From: Macrolepiota albuminosa
Taxonomy: Eukaryota > Basidiomycota > Agaricomycetes > Agaricales > Agaricaceae
Assembly: GCA_027475525.1 (NCBI GenBank)
Contig: JAMWFC010000115.1
Span: 992,001 to 1,056,000, forward strand
Reading direction: 5' to 3'
Length of the DNA stretch: 64,000 bases
Shown: positions 41,571 through 51,918 of the stretch, one piece after another
Layout of the letters: every line of letters begins with the position of its first letter
Numbering within the stretch: position 1 is the first letter of the stretch
Position numbers and translations under genes: made by a program
The notes under the pieces: generated by a model
The model's database searches: none
The model's input: the letters and a program-made list of their open reading frames with translations, nothing else
Told to the model about the DNA's origin: nothing

Positions 41571-43095
41571 TTGTCCCCCAACAAAAAACTCCTCCTCCGG
41601 GACGGCCGCATCTACGTCCCAGATCACGTCCGACTCCGCTACGATGTCCTCCGTCAACACCACGATCATAAGCTCCGGGGACACCCTGGGATACGTAAGA
41701 CTCTCCAGCTGATCTCCCGGACTTACTTTTGGCCAGGGTTGAAGAAGGACGTGACCCGCTACATTCGATCATGTGAACCCTGCCTCCGGGCCAAGGTCCC
41801 CCGACACCAACCATACGGACTCCTGAAACCCCTGCCAGTCAGACGACGCCCCTGGTCCTCCATATCCCTGGACCACATCGTCGAACTCCCGGAGTCTGAA
41901 GGGTTCGATGCCATTCTCGTCGTTGTGTGCAGGCTAACCAAACAGGGCATCTTCCTACCCTGCCACACCACGGACACCGCCCCGGACTTCGCCCGGCTGT
42001 TCCTCGAGCACGTCTTCGCCAAACATGGACTCCCGGACGACATCGTCTCCGACCGTGGCCCTCTCTTTGTGTCCAAGTTTTGGACTTCCCTGTGTAAGGC
42101 ACTTGAAGTAAAGACTAACCTCTCTACCGCCTACCACCCCGAAACTGACGGCCAAACCAAAAGGGTCAACCAGTCCCTTGAGCAGTACCTCCGACTATAC
42201 GTCAACTACTTGCAGGACGACTGGCGCGCCGAGCTCCCCCTGGCTGAGTTCACCTACAACAACACGCCGCACTCTGCCACCGGGGTATCCCCTTTCTTTG
42301 CCAACAAGGGATACCACCCTCGACTGACACTCTTGCTCCGGGACATCCCGTCGCACGCCGCCCACGAGGTCGCCCGGGATCTCCAATCCCTTCACGAGTT
42401 TCTCCGGGAAGAGATCGACATCACGAACCGGGCCTACATGAAACACGCCAACCGGAAACGGGAAGACACCCCCGACTGGGCCCCCAGGACAAAGGTATGG
42501 TTAGATCGACGACACCTCCACACCCGCTGGCCCTCCCCAAAACTCGATCACAAGCGTCTCGGCCCGTTCAAAATATTGAAGAAGGTCTCATCCCACGCCT
42601 ACAAGATCGAGCTCCCCCCGGGACTAAAAGGTCTGCACCCGGTATTCCACGTCCACCTCCTGGAACGACACCCCCCGGATCCATCGAGCTCCCCCCGGGA
42701 CTAAAAGGTCTGCACCCGGTATTCCACGTCCACCTCCTGGAACGACACCCCCCGGATCCTTTCCCCGAACGGCGCCCCGAGCCCCCTCCCCCGGTCGAGG
42801 TCGAGGACGAGTACCACTACAAAGTTGAAGACATCCTCGACTCCCGGAACATTCGTGGACGACCCCACTTCCTCGTATCGAGGACGAGTACCACTACGAA
42901 GTTGAAGACATCCTCGACTCCCGGAACATTCGTGGACGACCCCACTTCCTCGTACGGTGGAAGGGGTATGGCCCGGAAGACGACACTTGGGAACCACGTC
43001 GGAACCTCGAGGGCGCCCTCGACAAACTCTGGGACTTTCAACAACGGCACCCGGGAAACGACCTCCCCGGGTGCAGGACTCACAGATGGCAGTAG
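41571..43095 (+). CDS. Element B integrase with chromodomain
   Basis: The zinc-binding HHCC ([14 protein letters not shown], then CEPCLRAK, about 41668-41795) is followed by the core, with Asp in SLDHIVELP (about 41870) and in [14 protein letters not shown] (about 42045). At the position of the third catalytic residue, with 35 residues between, the sequence reads [13 protein letters not shown]: Lys (AAA, 42159-42161) instead of Glu. The linker [16 protein letters not shown] is repeated by a duplication (42606-42759). The chromodomain ([15 protein letters not shown], then [14 protein letters not shown]) runs to the stop at 43093 across another duplication (42801-42954). With Lys at the active site this copy should be unable to integrate. 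Confidence 0.88.
42606..42759. repeat. 2 x 77-bp direct tandem duplication in integrase B
   Basis: Repeats the segment encoding [18 protein letters not shown]. Confidence 0.9.
42801..42954. repeat. 2 x 77-bp direct tandem duplication in the chromodomain of B
   Basis: Copies differ at one base. Confidence 0.88.
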
Positions 43096-43248
43096 TGGGC
43101 GTAACCCCCGCCTCTGGGCTCAGTAGGGATTCAACTCCCATGTATATTTTCTGCTTTCCCTTTCTAGATCTTACTCTCTTTTAGTACCATTTCATAGTGG
43201 TGTCCCGGAACCGGGGCAAGGTGCCTTCTGTTTTTCGATCTTCTTTCG

Positions 43249-43402
43249 CCCCTTACACCACCCTTTACTCTGGGAAACCAAGTATATACATTTTTTACTT
43301 TACATATTCTACAGTAGCGGTCGGGCCCCTTACACCACCCTTTACTCTGGGAAACCAAGTATATACATTTTTTACTTTACATATTCTACAGTAGCGGTCG
43401 GG
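43249..43402. repeat. 2 x 77-bp direct tandem duplication after Pol of B
   Basis: Lies in the spacer between Pol and the end of the antisense gene. Confidence 0.9.
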
Positions 43403-43460
43403 ACAGGACGAACAAACGACAAGAAAAAGGACAACAAAAAAAGAAAAGCGAAAAAAGAAA

Positions 43461-45255
43461 CTACCAGCCCTCGCCCCCCTCCCCCGGCCAGCCTCGGAAC
43501 CCCTCCCCCATCCCCTCTGGGCTGTGCTCTCGCAGTACCTCCTCCGCCAACTGCTCCCAGGACGGGAGAGATTCGCCCTCGTCCAGGACTCGTTCGAACC
43601 ACAAGCCGGGGGCGGGCACATTCCTCTGCCGGTGGGCCGACACCACCCGCCCCAACAAGTCGAGGCCCCGCTCCACCCCGGGGGTCGTCACTTCCGGGCG
43701 CTGCCCCTCCTGCAGCGCCGCGAGTGCCGCAGCTGCCCCATCCAGGAGCGAACGATGCTCCCGGGCCCAGCCTGTGGGTGCCAGTAAGGAGCCAAGTCCA
43801 GGGAAAGGAACGCTCACTAAGCAACGCCATGCGGGCGACTACCACATCCCGGCGCACCGCCTCCAATAGCCCCTCTGGGAACCCCGCCCCCTGCCCCAAC
43901 CTCCCCCTCAACGACTCCAACTCGGCCTCGGCCTCCCCCGAGCGACCCTGACCTCCTCCAAATCCCAGAGCGCCGCCTCCCGACCCTCCTCCAAACCCCT
44001 CCGAAGGGCCGCCTCCTCCTCGCGCTCCTGCTCGGCCCTCCCCAAGCGCTCCTGGAGGTCCCCGACACTGACGCCCAAGGGCCTCCCGGATAGGGGCGAA
44101 AATACCGCCAGGGACAAACGGGGCGGGGAAGCCGGGGGTGGGGTCTCAGAGGGCAGACGCGCCCTCTTAGATGGCCCCAGGGAGGGACTGGGCGACGCCC
44201 GCCGCTTCCCCTTGTCTGGCCGCCCCCCAGCCTGCCCCTGGGAGCCGGACCGGGTGGGGAGGGACTGGGCGACGCCCGCCGCTTCCCCTTGTCTGGCCGC
44301 CCCCCAGCCTGCCCCTGGGAGCCGGACCGGGTGACCCGGCGCGTGATCAGCACCATGGGCCGGCCCCGGCCCCCTACCCAGACGACTCCCCTCCCTGCCC
44401 CACCCCCCGAGCTACCCGCGGTCGCCCCCCCCGAACCCCCAGCTGGCACCTCCTCCGGGACCCCTTCCGGCTCCGCTACCCAGGTCCTCTCCTCCACCCC
44501 CATCCTCTGGGTCACTCCCTCCAACGGCTACCCTTGCTCCCGCGACGTACCGTATGCCCTCCACAGCGCCGAGACGGAACACTGCTCGTGATTGAGGCGG
44601 CACGCCTCGCACACTGAGGTGTCCCATCGAGATGAGGGGGCCGGGGCTTCAAACAGGCAGGAGACCTGCCGGCGGGCGCAGTGGAGGCACTAGGCGCGCG
44701 AATCAGCTACGAAGGTTGGGAGCACGAGACCACCTACCGGCCATTACTAACACACCAAGCATGGGACGGCAGGCCCCGGGGCCTCTCCAGGGCATGCTCG
44801 AATTGCTCTTGGGATATGCCCTCCCACAGGACGCGCCGATCCTCCGGAACCACGGAGATGGTTCCCGTGCCCATCCCGGATCGCCGGAAACGAGGAGCGA
44901 CGAGACGAGGACGTGGGGAAGGGCGACGGCGGGGGCGGACAGTCATCCGCGCAAAGGTAGGCGCGGGACAACTAGGACGGGACTCCGGGAGGGCACTAGG
45001 GCCCGCCTCGGGAGCAGACTCCGGACGCCGACTGGGGCCCGCTTCCGGGGCAGGATTACTGAGTTGTTCTGGAATAGGAAGGTCAGCTGAGGCAGGCGGA
45101 CGACGCGGGAGGCACTCACGTTGCCGAACGAGCTCCGCCACACGCTCCCAGTCAAGGCGGGCTCGGTATCGTGCGTCCCGGGCCTCCCAGGCCATGAGGG
45201 GCACAACCTCGTTAGTGTGTGGGGGCGTCGGGGAATGCGTTGGCGTACGCGACAT
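43461..45255 (-). CDS. Antisense accessory gene of element B: paired Cys-cluster protein, spliced
   Basis: Counterpart of antisense gene 1 of element A. The minus-strand ATG is at 45255 (MSRTPTHSPTPPHTNE), followed by a helical segment (RYRARLDWERVAELVRQRE), a 51-bp optional intron (45069-45119) and a Pro-rich linker. A 62-bp intron (44690-44751) ends directly before CLHCARRQVSC; then come 15 residues and CEACRLNHEQC (44689-44579). Downstream are a Gly/Pro-rich region, broken by a 77-bp duplication (44180-44333), and a long heptad-like helix (LGRAEQEREEEAALRRGLEE, about 44050). A last intron precedes WAREHRSLLDGAAAALAAL, and the stop is at 43461-43463. It occupies the same place and orientation as in A: between integrase and 3' LTR, antisense. 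Exon borders in the middle are uncertain. Confidence 0.65.
44180..44333. repeat. 2 x 77-bp direct tandem duplication in the antisense gene of B
   Basis: Shifts the frame in the low-complexity region. Confidence 0.9.
44579..44689 (-). other. Paired Cys-cluster motif of the element B antisense gene
   Basis: C-x2-C-x6-C, then 15 residues, then C-x2-C-x6-C. A phase-0 intron ends just before the first Cys, as in element A. Confidence 0.7.
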
Positions 45256-45383
45256 GTTTGAACTTGACGGTAAAATTTTTTTTCGATACGTGGCAAGTCA
45301 GGTGCCGGATCCCACGGTTGAACCCCGGTCTGAACCACCGGCTACGCGTGCCTCGGAGGGTCTCGGCGCTGAGGGGGGGGTGA

Positions 45384-46211
45384 TGTCACGACCCCTCCCC
45401 TCCGGGCCCACCCCGGGACACCCCCGGAACACCCTCCGGGACCCTCCCTCCGACCCCACAGGACACGCCCCACCATCACGACCGCCGACACCGCCATCAC
45501 GCGCATCAAGGACCGCCATCAGCCGCCACCAGCCCCGATCAACGATCGGATCACGTGACTCATTCCGGCCATTGCGCATCACGCATCACGGCTCCATCCA
45601 CGCCAATTGATCGCGCGCCCCACACGCGCGATCCCGGTATGCAGCCCCTGCCGCTACTCAATAACCCCCGGAACCCATCCCAGACATCCCGGAACCCCGA
45701 GACCCAGCCCCGTAGTACTTATAGCATAGTTCCCTGTTGTATTCGCCAGTCTTGATATTACATACACTGGAACCCCGAGACCGGCCCCGTAGTACTTATA
45801 GCATAGTTCCCTGTTGTATTCGCCAGTCTTGATATTACATACACTGTTACTTGCTTTACTTGGATTGTTGCGTGCCCTCTATTTGACTGGTACGCATTGA
45901 CTGGCACGCTTGACTGGCACGCTTGGATAATCGCGTGCTCTAAGACCGGTACGCACTTCGCGACTTTAACTTACTAACTTGGTCTCATCTTAGAACCCCC
46001 GGTTCACGACTCGACCCCCACCTGAACTTCCCCGTTACCCATCTACCCAAAACCCCCGGACTAAGTCCCCTCTCCCGGGATTTCCCTGTCCACGTCTTGA
46101 ACCCCGGAATCCTAGTCCCAGAGTTCCAGACACCCGAGTATCCGTGGGTCAAGTCTGCATTGTAAGGGCGATTGCTTTCCCGGAAAGCCCCCGACTCAGC
46201 GGAACCTGACA
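45384..46211 (+). repeat. 3' LTR of gypsy element B
   Basis: Starts TGTCACGACC after a purine tract and ends CCTGACA. TSD gagag follows. One 77-bp duplication (45691-45846) is included. Confidence 0.93.
45691..45846. repeat. 77/78-bp direct tandem duplication in LTR B
   Basis: Copies differ by one base in the run gacc(ca)gcccc. The 5' LTR has one copy at this place. Confidence 0.88.
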
Positions 46212-46381
46212 GAGAGTTCTCTAGATCCTTACTGGAGTGACCGCTGTTTTTTTTTGTATGCATATATTGTGCGCATTGCCTTTTGGGGGGTGCCACGTCA
46301 TCTGCTTAGACCAAACTGCCTTGAACACCCTCGGTTTCCGTTCCTCTGACGACGTGTAGTATCACGCGTAAGCAAGCCGAG

Positions 46382-47514
46382 GTGTCGTCACCGTTGACAT
46401 CGATTTCCTCCATCACGGATGCCTCTTTGGATATAGACGCATCGAGAGTTGTAACGGCCCCTCTTCCCGTGCAAATTCGTACTCGACAAAAGCGTAAAAT
46501 TTCATCAGATAGTTCTTCCTCACCGTCTCCTGTTAGTCGCAAAATGAACAGTAATACCGAAACCGCCGGGCCTAAACAGGCCACCGTAGAAGACCGTTAC
46601 ACAAAGCCGCCTATTTTGACAGAGGGTGACCTTAGCCCTGAGACTGCGAAAGACTACGAGACTGCTTGCCGTGATTTTTTTGATACGAAAGAGATAGAGG
46701 AGGAGGACCAAGTTCGTCGTATTTTGGTCGGTATTAAGGACCATCGGATGCGTGATTGGGTCTCAGGTCAACGAGACCGGATTGTCCAGCTGTTGTTCGA
46801 TGCATTTATGAAGGAAATTCGATTGAAGTATTTACCGCACGACTGGGAACCGAAAGTTAGAATCCGTATTCTGTCTGCCAACTTCAACCAGAGAAAGCAA
46901 ACGTTTTGGGACTTCGCGTCTTACATTCAGAAGCAGAATTCTCTCTTACTCAGCACTCCTTCTCACTTCGAACTCGACAAATTGCGAACTCAGATTGAGG
47001 CGAAACTAGATTCCGCATTATCCGTGATTTATTTCGAACGCAAGCTGGACGCCACGACTGACTTTCATGTGTGGCTGAACAGTATTCGGCTGATTGACGA
47101 GACCCATTGCCAATCGGAAAAACGGGCACGTGAAATCGTGGATGAGGTTTATCATCAGGCAAAGAGGCCGCTTACAACCGTGAATAAATCGAATACATTG
47201 AACTCATCGGCATCTCAAGGTGGCTCTTCGACCAGTAAAGGGAGACTTCCTCCTTTGATGGAGGAGGAGAAACGTCTTTTGCACGAGAATGGTGGTTGTT
47301 TCCGCTGTCGTCGTCCCTTCGTACCATGTTGAACAAGCAATTGTGTAGAGCCATTCCCCGACCCAACGAAATATCAACCTTTGACGCAGACACGAGTAGA
47401 TGCTGCGAAAGCCGCTGGAGCTTGGGCTTCTAGGCCTGTTGCCGCGCTGGCGCCGGGAACTACGGTTCCAGCTTCTGTGACTGTTGCCGCTGTCTTACCG
47501 CAATCGCCTGCTGC
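46382..47514 (+). pseudogene. Element C Gag
   Basis: The capsid-like region has ETACRDFFDTKEIEEEDQV (about 46660) and FWDFASYIQKQNSLL (about 46904), followed by a basic linker and a damaged zinc knuckle (CFRCRRPFVPC, TGA at 47330). The frame continues beyond the TGA with CVEPFPDPTKYQPLT up to the inserted B-family LTR at 47515. The true start is not clear: the frame is open upstream of 46382 without an obvious ATG, so an upstream exon or start may exist. The inserted LTR is flanked by gctgc on both sides. Confidence 0.8.
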
Positions 47515-47765
47515 TGTCAGGTTCCGCTGAATCAGGGGCTTTCCGGGAAAGCGACGCCCTTACGATGCGGACTTGATCTACGGATACTCNNNNNNNNNNN
47601 NNNNNNNNNNNNNNNNNNNNNNNNNNNNNNNNNNNNNNNNNNNNNNNNNNNNNNNNNNNNNNNNNNNNNNNNNNNNNNNNNNNNNNNNNGTGGGGTCGGA
47701 GGGAGGGTCCCGGAGGGTGTTCCGGGAGTGTCCCGGGGTGGGCCCGGAGGGGAGGGGTCGTGACA
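47515..47765 (-). mobile_element. B-family LTR, reversed, containing an assembly gap
   Basis: The plus strand starts tgtcaggttccgctga (complement of the B LTR end) and ends ggggaggggtcgtgaca (complement of its start). The TSD gctgc is exact (47510-47514, 47766-47770). About 75 bp at each end are present and 100 N lie between, so the real content is a solo LTR of about 750 bp or a longer B copy. Confidence 0.88.
47590..47689. other. Assembly gap, 100 N
   Basis: Exactly 100 undetermined bases, a conventional placeholder for unknown length. Confidence 0.99.
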
Positions 47766-47770
47766 GCTGC

Positions 47771-50700
47771 CGTGTCTTGTATTGAATCAATGCATTCTGA
47801 TTCTGAATCGGATTCAGATGTGAGTGACATACCGCTTGTGGTTCCCCATTTACTATGGACGGGCATGATTGCTGGCCCGAACGTTGATTTCCCTCTTAAA
47901 GTCTCAATGTTATTGGACGATGGATCTCACATAGTTTTAATTGATGCAGGTTTAGTGAATCGTTTAGGATTGCGCTGTTTTCGTCTCAAGGAACCATTGG
48001 CAGTCGATGTTGCGATTTCAAATTCCAAGGAAAGAATCGCTACTACACTGTCGGAATATTGCAAATTGTCAGTTACTTCATTAGATCGGACATGGACTTC
48101 TCGGACTGTTCACGCTATCATTGCGTCTAATTTGTGTTCTCCTGTAATACTGGGTCTGCCTTTTTTGAAAGTAAATAATATTGTAGTCGACGTAGCCGAG
48201 CGAACTGTTATCAACAAATTGTGTAATTACGACCTTCTAAATCCGGTTGTAGAGAAAAATTGTTCTCCGCGTGTCTTTGTCCCCATGCGTAAAAAGTTCA
48301 AGGAGACTTTGCGACACCGTAAAGAGCTTGTAAAAGAATTAAAATTCATGTGTTCTATGCGATTAGAACGAATGGAACGGATGGGTCTTTTTAAGAACGT
48401 ATTGGAGGTTAATGTAGTGGCTGCGATTTGGCAGTGCATTGAACAGCTCGCAGCGGAGGACACATTGTCTAAGTTTGATGTCGAGATGAAAAAGAGATTT
48501 AAAGATGTTTTTGAGCTGGTCGTAAATGTTCGAGACTTGCCGCGGGACGTGCTTGCAGAAATACGGCTGAAAAGGGCGGATCACTATATTAAAACACGGT
48601 CATATCAATGTTCTCGTAAATATAGAGAGGCCTGGAAAACGTTGATACAAGATCACTTAGACGCTGGCCGTATTCATCCTTCATCCTCTTCTTTTGTGTC
48701 GCCCGCCTTTTTGATTCTGAAGTCGGATCCCACAGCACTGCCATGCTGGGTGAATGATTACAGGGATTTGAATGCTGCGACTGTTCCGGACAATCACCCA
48801 ATCCCATGAATTGAAGATATTTTACATGACTGCTCGAAAGGAAAGATCTTCGCCGTCTTGGACTTAACGAATGCGTTTTTTCAGACCCCTATGCACCCTG
48901 AACATGTGCACCTTACCACTGTTTCCACACTGTATGGACTATGCCAATAGCTGGTAATGCCAGTGGGGTTACAAAATGCCCCAGCAATTCAGCAGCGGAG
49001 GGTAACGGCAGCGTTGCGAGAATATATCGGAGTAATTTGTCATGTGTATCTTGACGATATTGTCATATGGTCAGAGAATATTGAAGAGCATCATGAGAAT
49101 GTCCGGAAGATATTAGAAGCGTTGAGAGCAGCTCACATGTTTGTAAACATGAAGAAGTCACACCTATATCAGACGAGTATTGACTTTTTAGGGCACCGAA
49201 TATCAGCCAATGGTATAGAAGCAGACTACAAGAAAGTGGATCGTATTCTGGCATGGCCTACACCTACGTCTGCTAAAGAAGTTCGAGCGTTTCTGGGGCT
49301 TGTTAGATACATAGCGGTGTTTTTGCCGAATCTGGCAGAGCATACCAGGATACTGCATGCGTTGACTACTCAAGAGAGTGAAATGGAGTTCCCAGTTTGG
49401 ACAAAGAAACATCAGTCAGCTTTCGAGGTGGTAAAAACGTTAGTTGTTGGTCGGGATTGTCTAACGACGATCGATCATAAAGACACATCAAAAACTATAT
49501 TTGTTACAACGGACGCCAGCGACTTCCGGTCAGGAGGCGTGTTGTCATTTGGGCAGTCGTGGGAGACGGCATGGCCAGTGGCTTTTGAAAGCCAAACCTT
49601 TAAAGGAGCGGAACTCAACTATTCCGTGCATGAGAAGAAACTTCTGGCGATTGTTCGTGCCTTGAAGAAGTGGCATGCCGATTTATTCGGCACCAAATTT
49701 GTCGTCTTTACAGATCATAAGACATTACTAAATTTCGAGCGCCAACGCGATCTTTCACGTCGACAGGCCCGTTGGATGGAGTTTCTATCGCAATTTGATT
49801 GCAAGATGGTGTATGTGAAGGGGGAGGACAATTCGGTGGCTGACGCACTGTCTCGACTTCCATATGACTTGCCGGACTCGGGACAGGCAATTGAAGCATC
49901 TTGTACATTGCTGGAAACAATGAGCGACGATGATCTGATTTCACAGATGATTGGCGCTGTTTTTCCTTCTTCGAAAGACTCACCGTTTGAGGCGGCATTT
50001 GTACTGGCACATGCGGCCAGTGATCGTGTCGCAGTCTGTGCGACAACCCCTCATTTGTTGATATCAATGGATGAAAGTTTCGTGAATCAATTAAAGGAGG
50101 GTTATAAGATGGACCCATGGTGTCAGAAGCTGACCTCGGCAGCTAGAGGAATGAATTCTCTGATCAACCGTGATGGACTGTGGTTTTGTGGGTCACGTCT
50201 TTTGATTCCGCGGGTGGGCGACATTCGCGAGCGTATCTTTTGATGGGCTCATGATTCATTGGGTCATTTTGGCTTTGCAAAGGCGTATGAGGCCTTACGT
50301 TGGGCATATTATTGGCCGCACATGCGGCGAGACCTTGAACATGGATACATTCCGGCGTGCCCGGAATGTCAGCGGTACAAGTCTTCAACAACTAAGCCCA
50401 TGGGGCCCCTGCATCCACTACCGATACCTGACGGTCGCGGAGAATCAGTGGCCATGGACTTTGTCGGCCCTTTGCCAGAGGACGAAGGTTACAATTGCAT
50501 ATTGACTATTACAGATCGCTTGCACTCCGATATACGCATTGTCCCCACTCGTACAGACCTCACAGCCCCACAGTTGGCTGAACTGTTTTTTGAGCATTGG
50601 TATTGCGAAAACGGCCTGCCGGCCGACATTGTTTGCGACCGTGATCGTCTTTTTGTATCACGTTTCTGGAGACATCTGACAAAGTTGCTTGGAATTAAAA

Positions 50701-51548
50701 TAAAGATGTCAACGGCTTACCATCTGCAAACTGATGGATCCAGTAAGCGCTCAAATAAGACTGTGATTCAAGCGTTGCGTTTTCATGTGGATCGTAGTCA
50801 GAAGAACTGGGTTAGGGCCTTACGCCGCGTTCGCTTCGATATAATGAATACTGTCAATAAGTCGACGGGATTTTTGCCTTTTCAGCTGCGAATGGGACAC
50901 AGTCCTAGGGTGGTACCTCCCTTGATACCAGCGGTGGAACCACCGCAATCGGAAGAGGACGTGGCACGAAAGATCATCGAAAGGCTTGCCGTGGACACCG
51001 CGACAGCTCAAGACAATATGTGGCAAGCGAAAGTTCAACAGGCAGTGCAAGCCAATAAGTCCCGAAGTGATGACTGCAACTTTCAAATAGGGGATAAAGT
51101 ACTCGTATGCACAAAAGACACACAGCGGATGTTCAAACGGCGTGGACATAAACGAGTGGCAAAGTTGATGCCGCGCTATGACGGCCCATTTGTGGTCACT
51201 GCTGTCCATCCAGAATCTTCAAATGTGACGGTGTTTCGTCCGAATGCCCCGGAGGCTTATAGTCAGTATCACACGTCCAAACTGATGTTCTTCAGTGAGA
51301 ACGATGCCAGGCTTTTCCCCTCTCGCGAGTTCGATGAGCTGGGGCCGGTATTTGCGCCAGACACTGGCCTTCAGGAACACTACGTGGAAAAGATTGTGGA
51401 TGCACGAAGGCGGGGCAAAGGATGGCAGTATCTTGTCCGTTTCCGGGGTTATGGGCCTGAACACGATGAATGGAAATCTGGTCAAGAACTTTCAAACAAT
51501 CAAGTCCTCGACGTCTGGTTGGCAGGGGAAGGAAAAGGATCAACTTAA
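47771..51548 (+). pseudogene. Element C protease, RT, RNase H, integrase, chromodomain
   Basis: One frame throughout, continuous with Gag when the inserted LTR is skipped. Protease-like region VSMLLDDGSHIVLIDAGL (about 47902); RT with WVNDYRDLNAATVPDNHPI (about 48748) and VYLDDIVIWSEN (about 49045). RNase H VTTDASDFRSGGVLSFG (about 49505); integrase HHCC HDSLGHFGFAKAYEALRW then CPECQRY. In the core the Asp in IVCDRDRLFVSRFW is kept, but the third catalytic residue is Lys (AAG, 50745-50747; DGSSKRSNKT). The chromodomain end is VEKIVDARRRGKGWQYLVRF. Stops TGA (48807), TAG (about 48949) and TGA (50241) are each one C-to-T or G-to-A step from a sense codon. Confidence 0.9.
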
Positions 51549-51683
51549 TTTCGGTTCTCTTTCGTCATGTCCCTGCCGCCGGTAGCTTTTTCCCCAAGTG
51601 GGTTTTGACGCACCCGTGTGAGCAGTTTGTTTTTAAATACTAACGTTGTCACCGTTTCCTTTTACACGCTACATGATTTTTTT

Positions 51684-51697
51684 TGGATGGGGAGGGG
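51684..51697 (+). promoter_or_regulatory. Polypurine tract of element C
   Basis: The sequence ggatggggagggg directly precedes the 3' LTR, after a run of T. Confidence 0.7.
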
Positions 51698-51918
51698 TGT
51701 AATCCCAGGATTACGACCACCTATTATTTACACTAGTTTACAGCGATTGACATTTACATCCGCGTTAGAGCGGGGCGGATCTTATCTTCTTTCTCTGTTA
51801 CACTCATTATCTCGTTTTCTCTACCTAAGGTACGTACGTGCTTACCGCTAGGACAATATAGCGGGGTTGTATCGTTTGGCGGTGTGTGTTGGCTTTAGTG
51901 AGGACTAGACGTCCTACA
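51698..51918 (+). repeat. 3' LTR of gypsy element C
   Basis: The 221-bp sequence differs from 19797-20017 at four positions by eye. TSD cacgg follows. Confidence 0.95.

Larger units (their letters stand above)
20121..46211 (+). mobile_element. Ty3/gypsy element B (chromodomain type, GC-rich), inserted in element C
   Basis: LTRs 20121-21102 and 45384-46211 start TGTCACGACC and end GGAACCTGACA. The TSD gagag is exact (20116-20120 and 46212-46216). A polypurine tract (gctgaggggggggtga) precedes the 3' LTR. Gag starts at 21136, and after 32 codons element A is inserted; Gag resumes at 35411. Pol ends at about 43095. An antisense gene (43461-45255) fills the space to the 3' LTR. LTR differences are numerous (more than 20 by eye), nearly all transitions and often at CpG. 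Confidence 0.95.
19797..51918 (+). mobile_element. Ty3/gypsy element C (chromodomain type), host of further insertions
   Basis: Paired 221-bp LTRs (19797-20017 and 51698-51918) start TGTAATCCCAGG and end TCCTACA. The target duplication cacgg is exact (19792-19796 and 51919-51923). By eye the LTRs differ at 4 positions, two of them transversions. The leader is interrupted at 20121 by element B (TSD gagag). The gag-pol frame resumes at 46382-51548 and is itself interrupted by a B-family LTR. In-frame stops mark it as inactive. Confidence 0.95.

Noticed and set aside
45120..45131. Strict gene end at the first intron of the B antisense gene
   Set aside because: The 51-bp intron is a multiple of three and the frame is open with or without it, so it does not decide the model.
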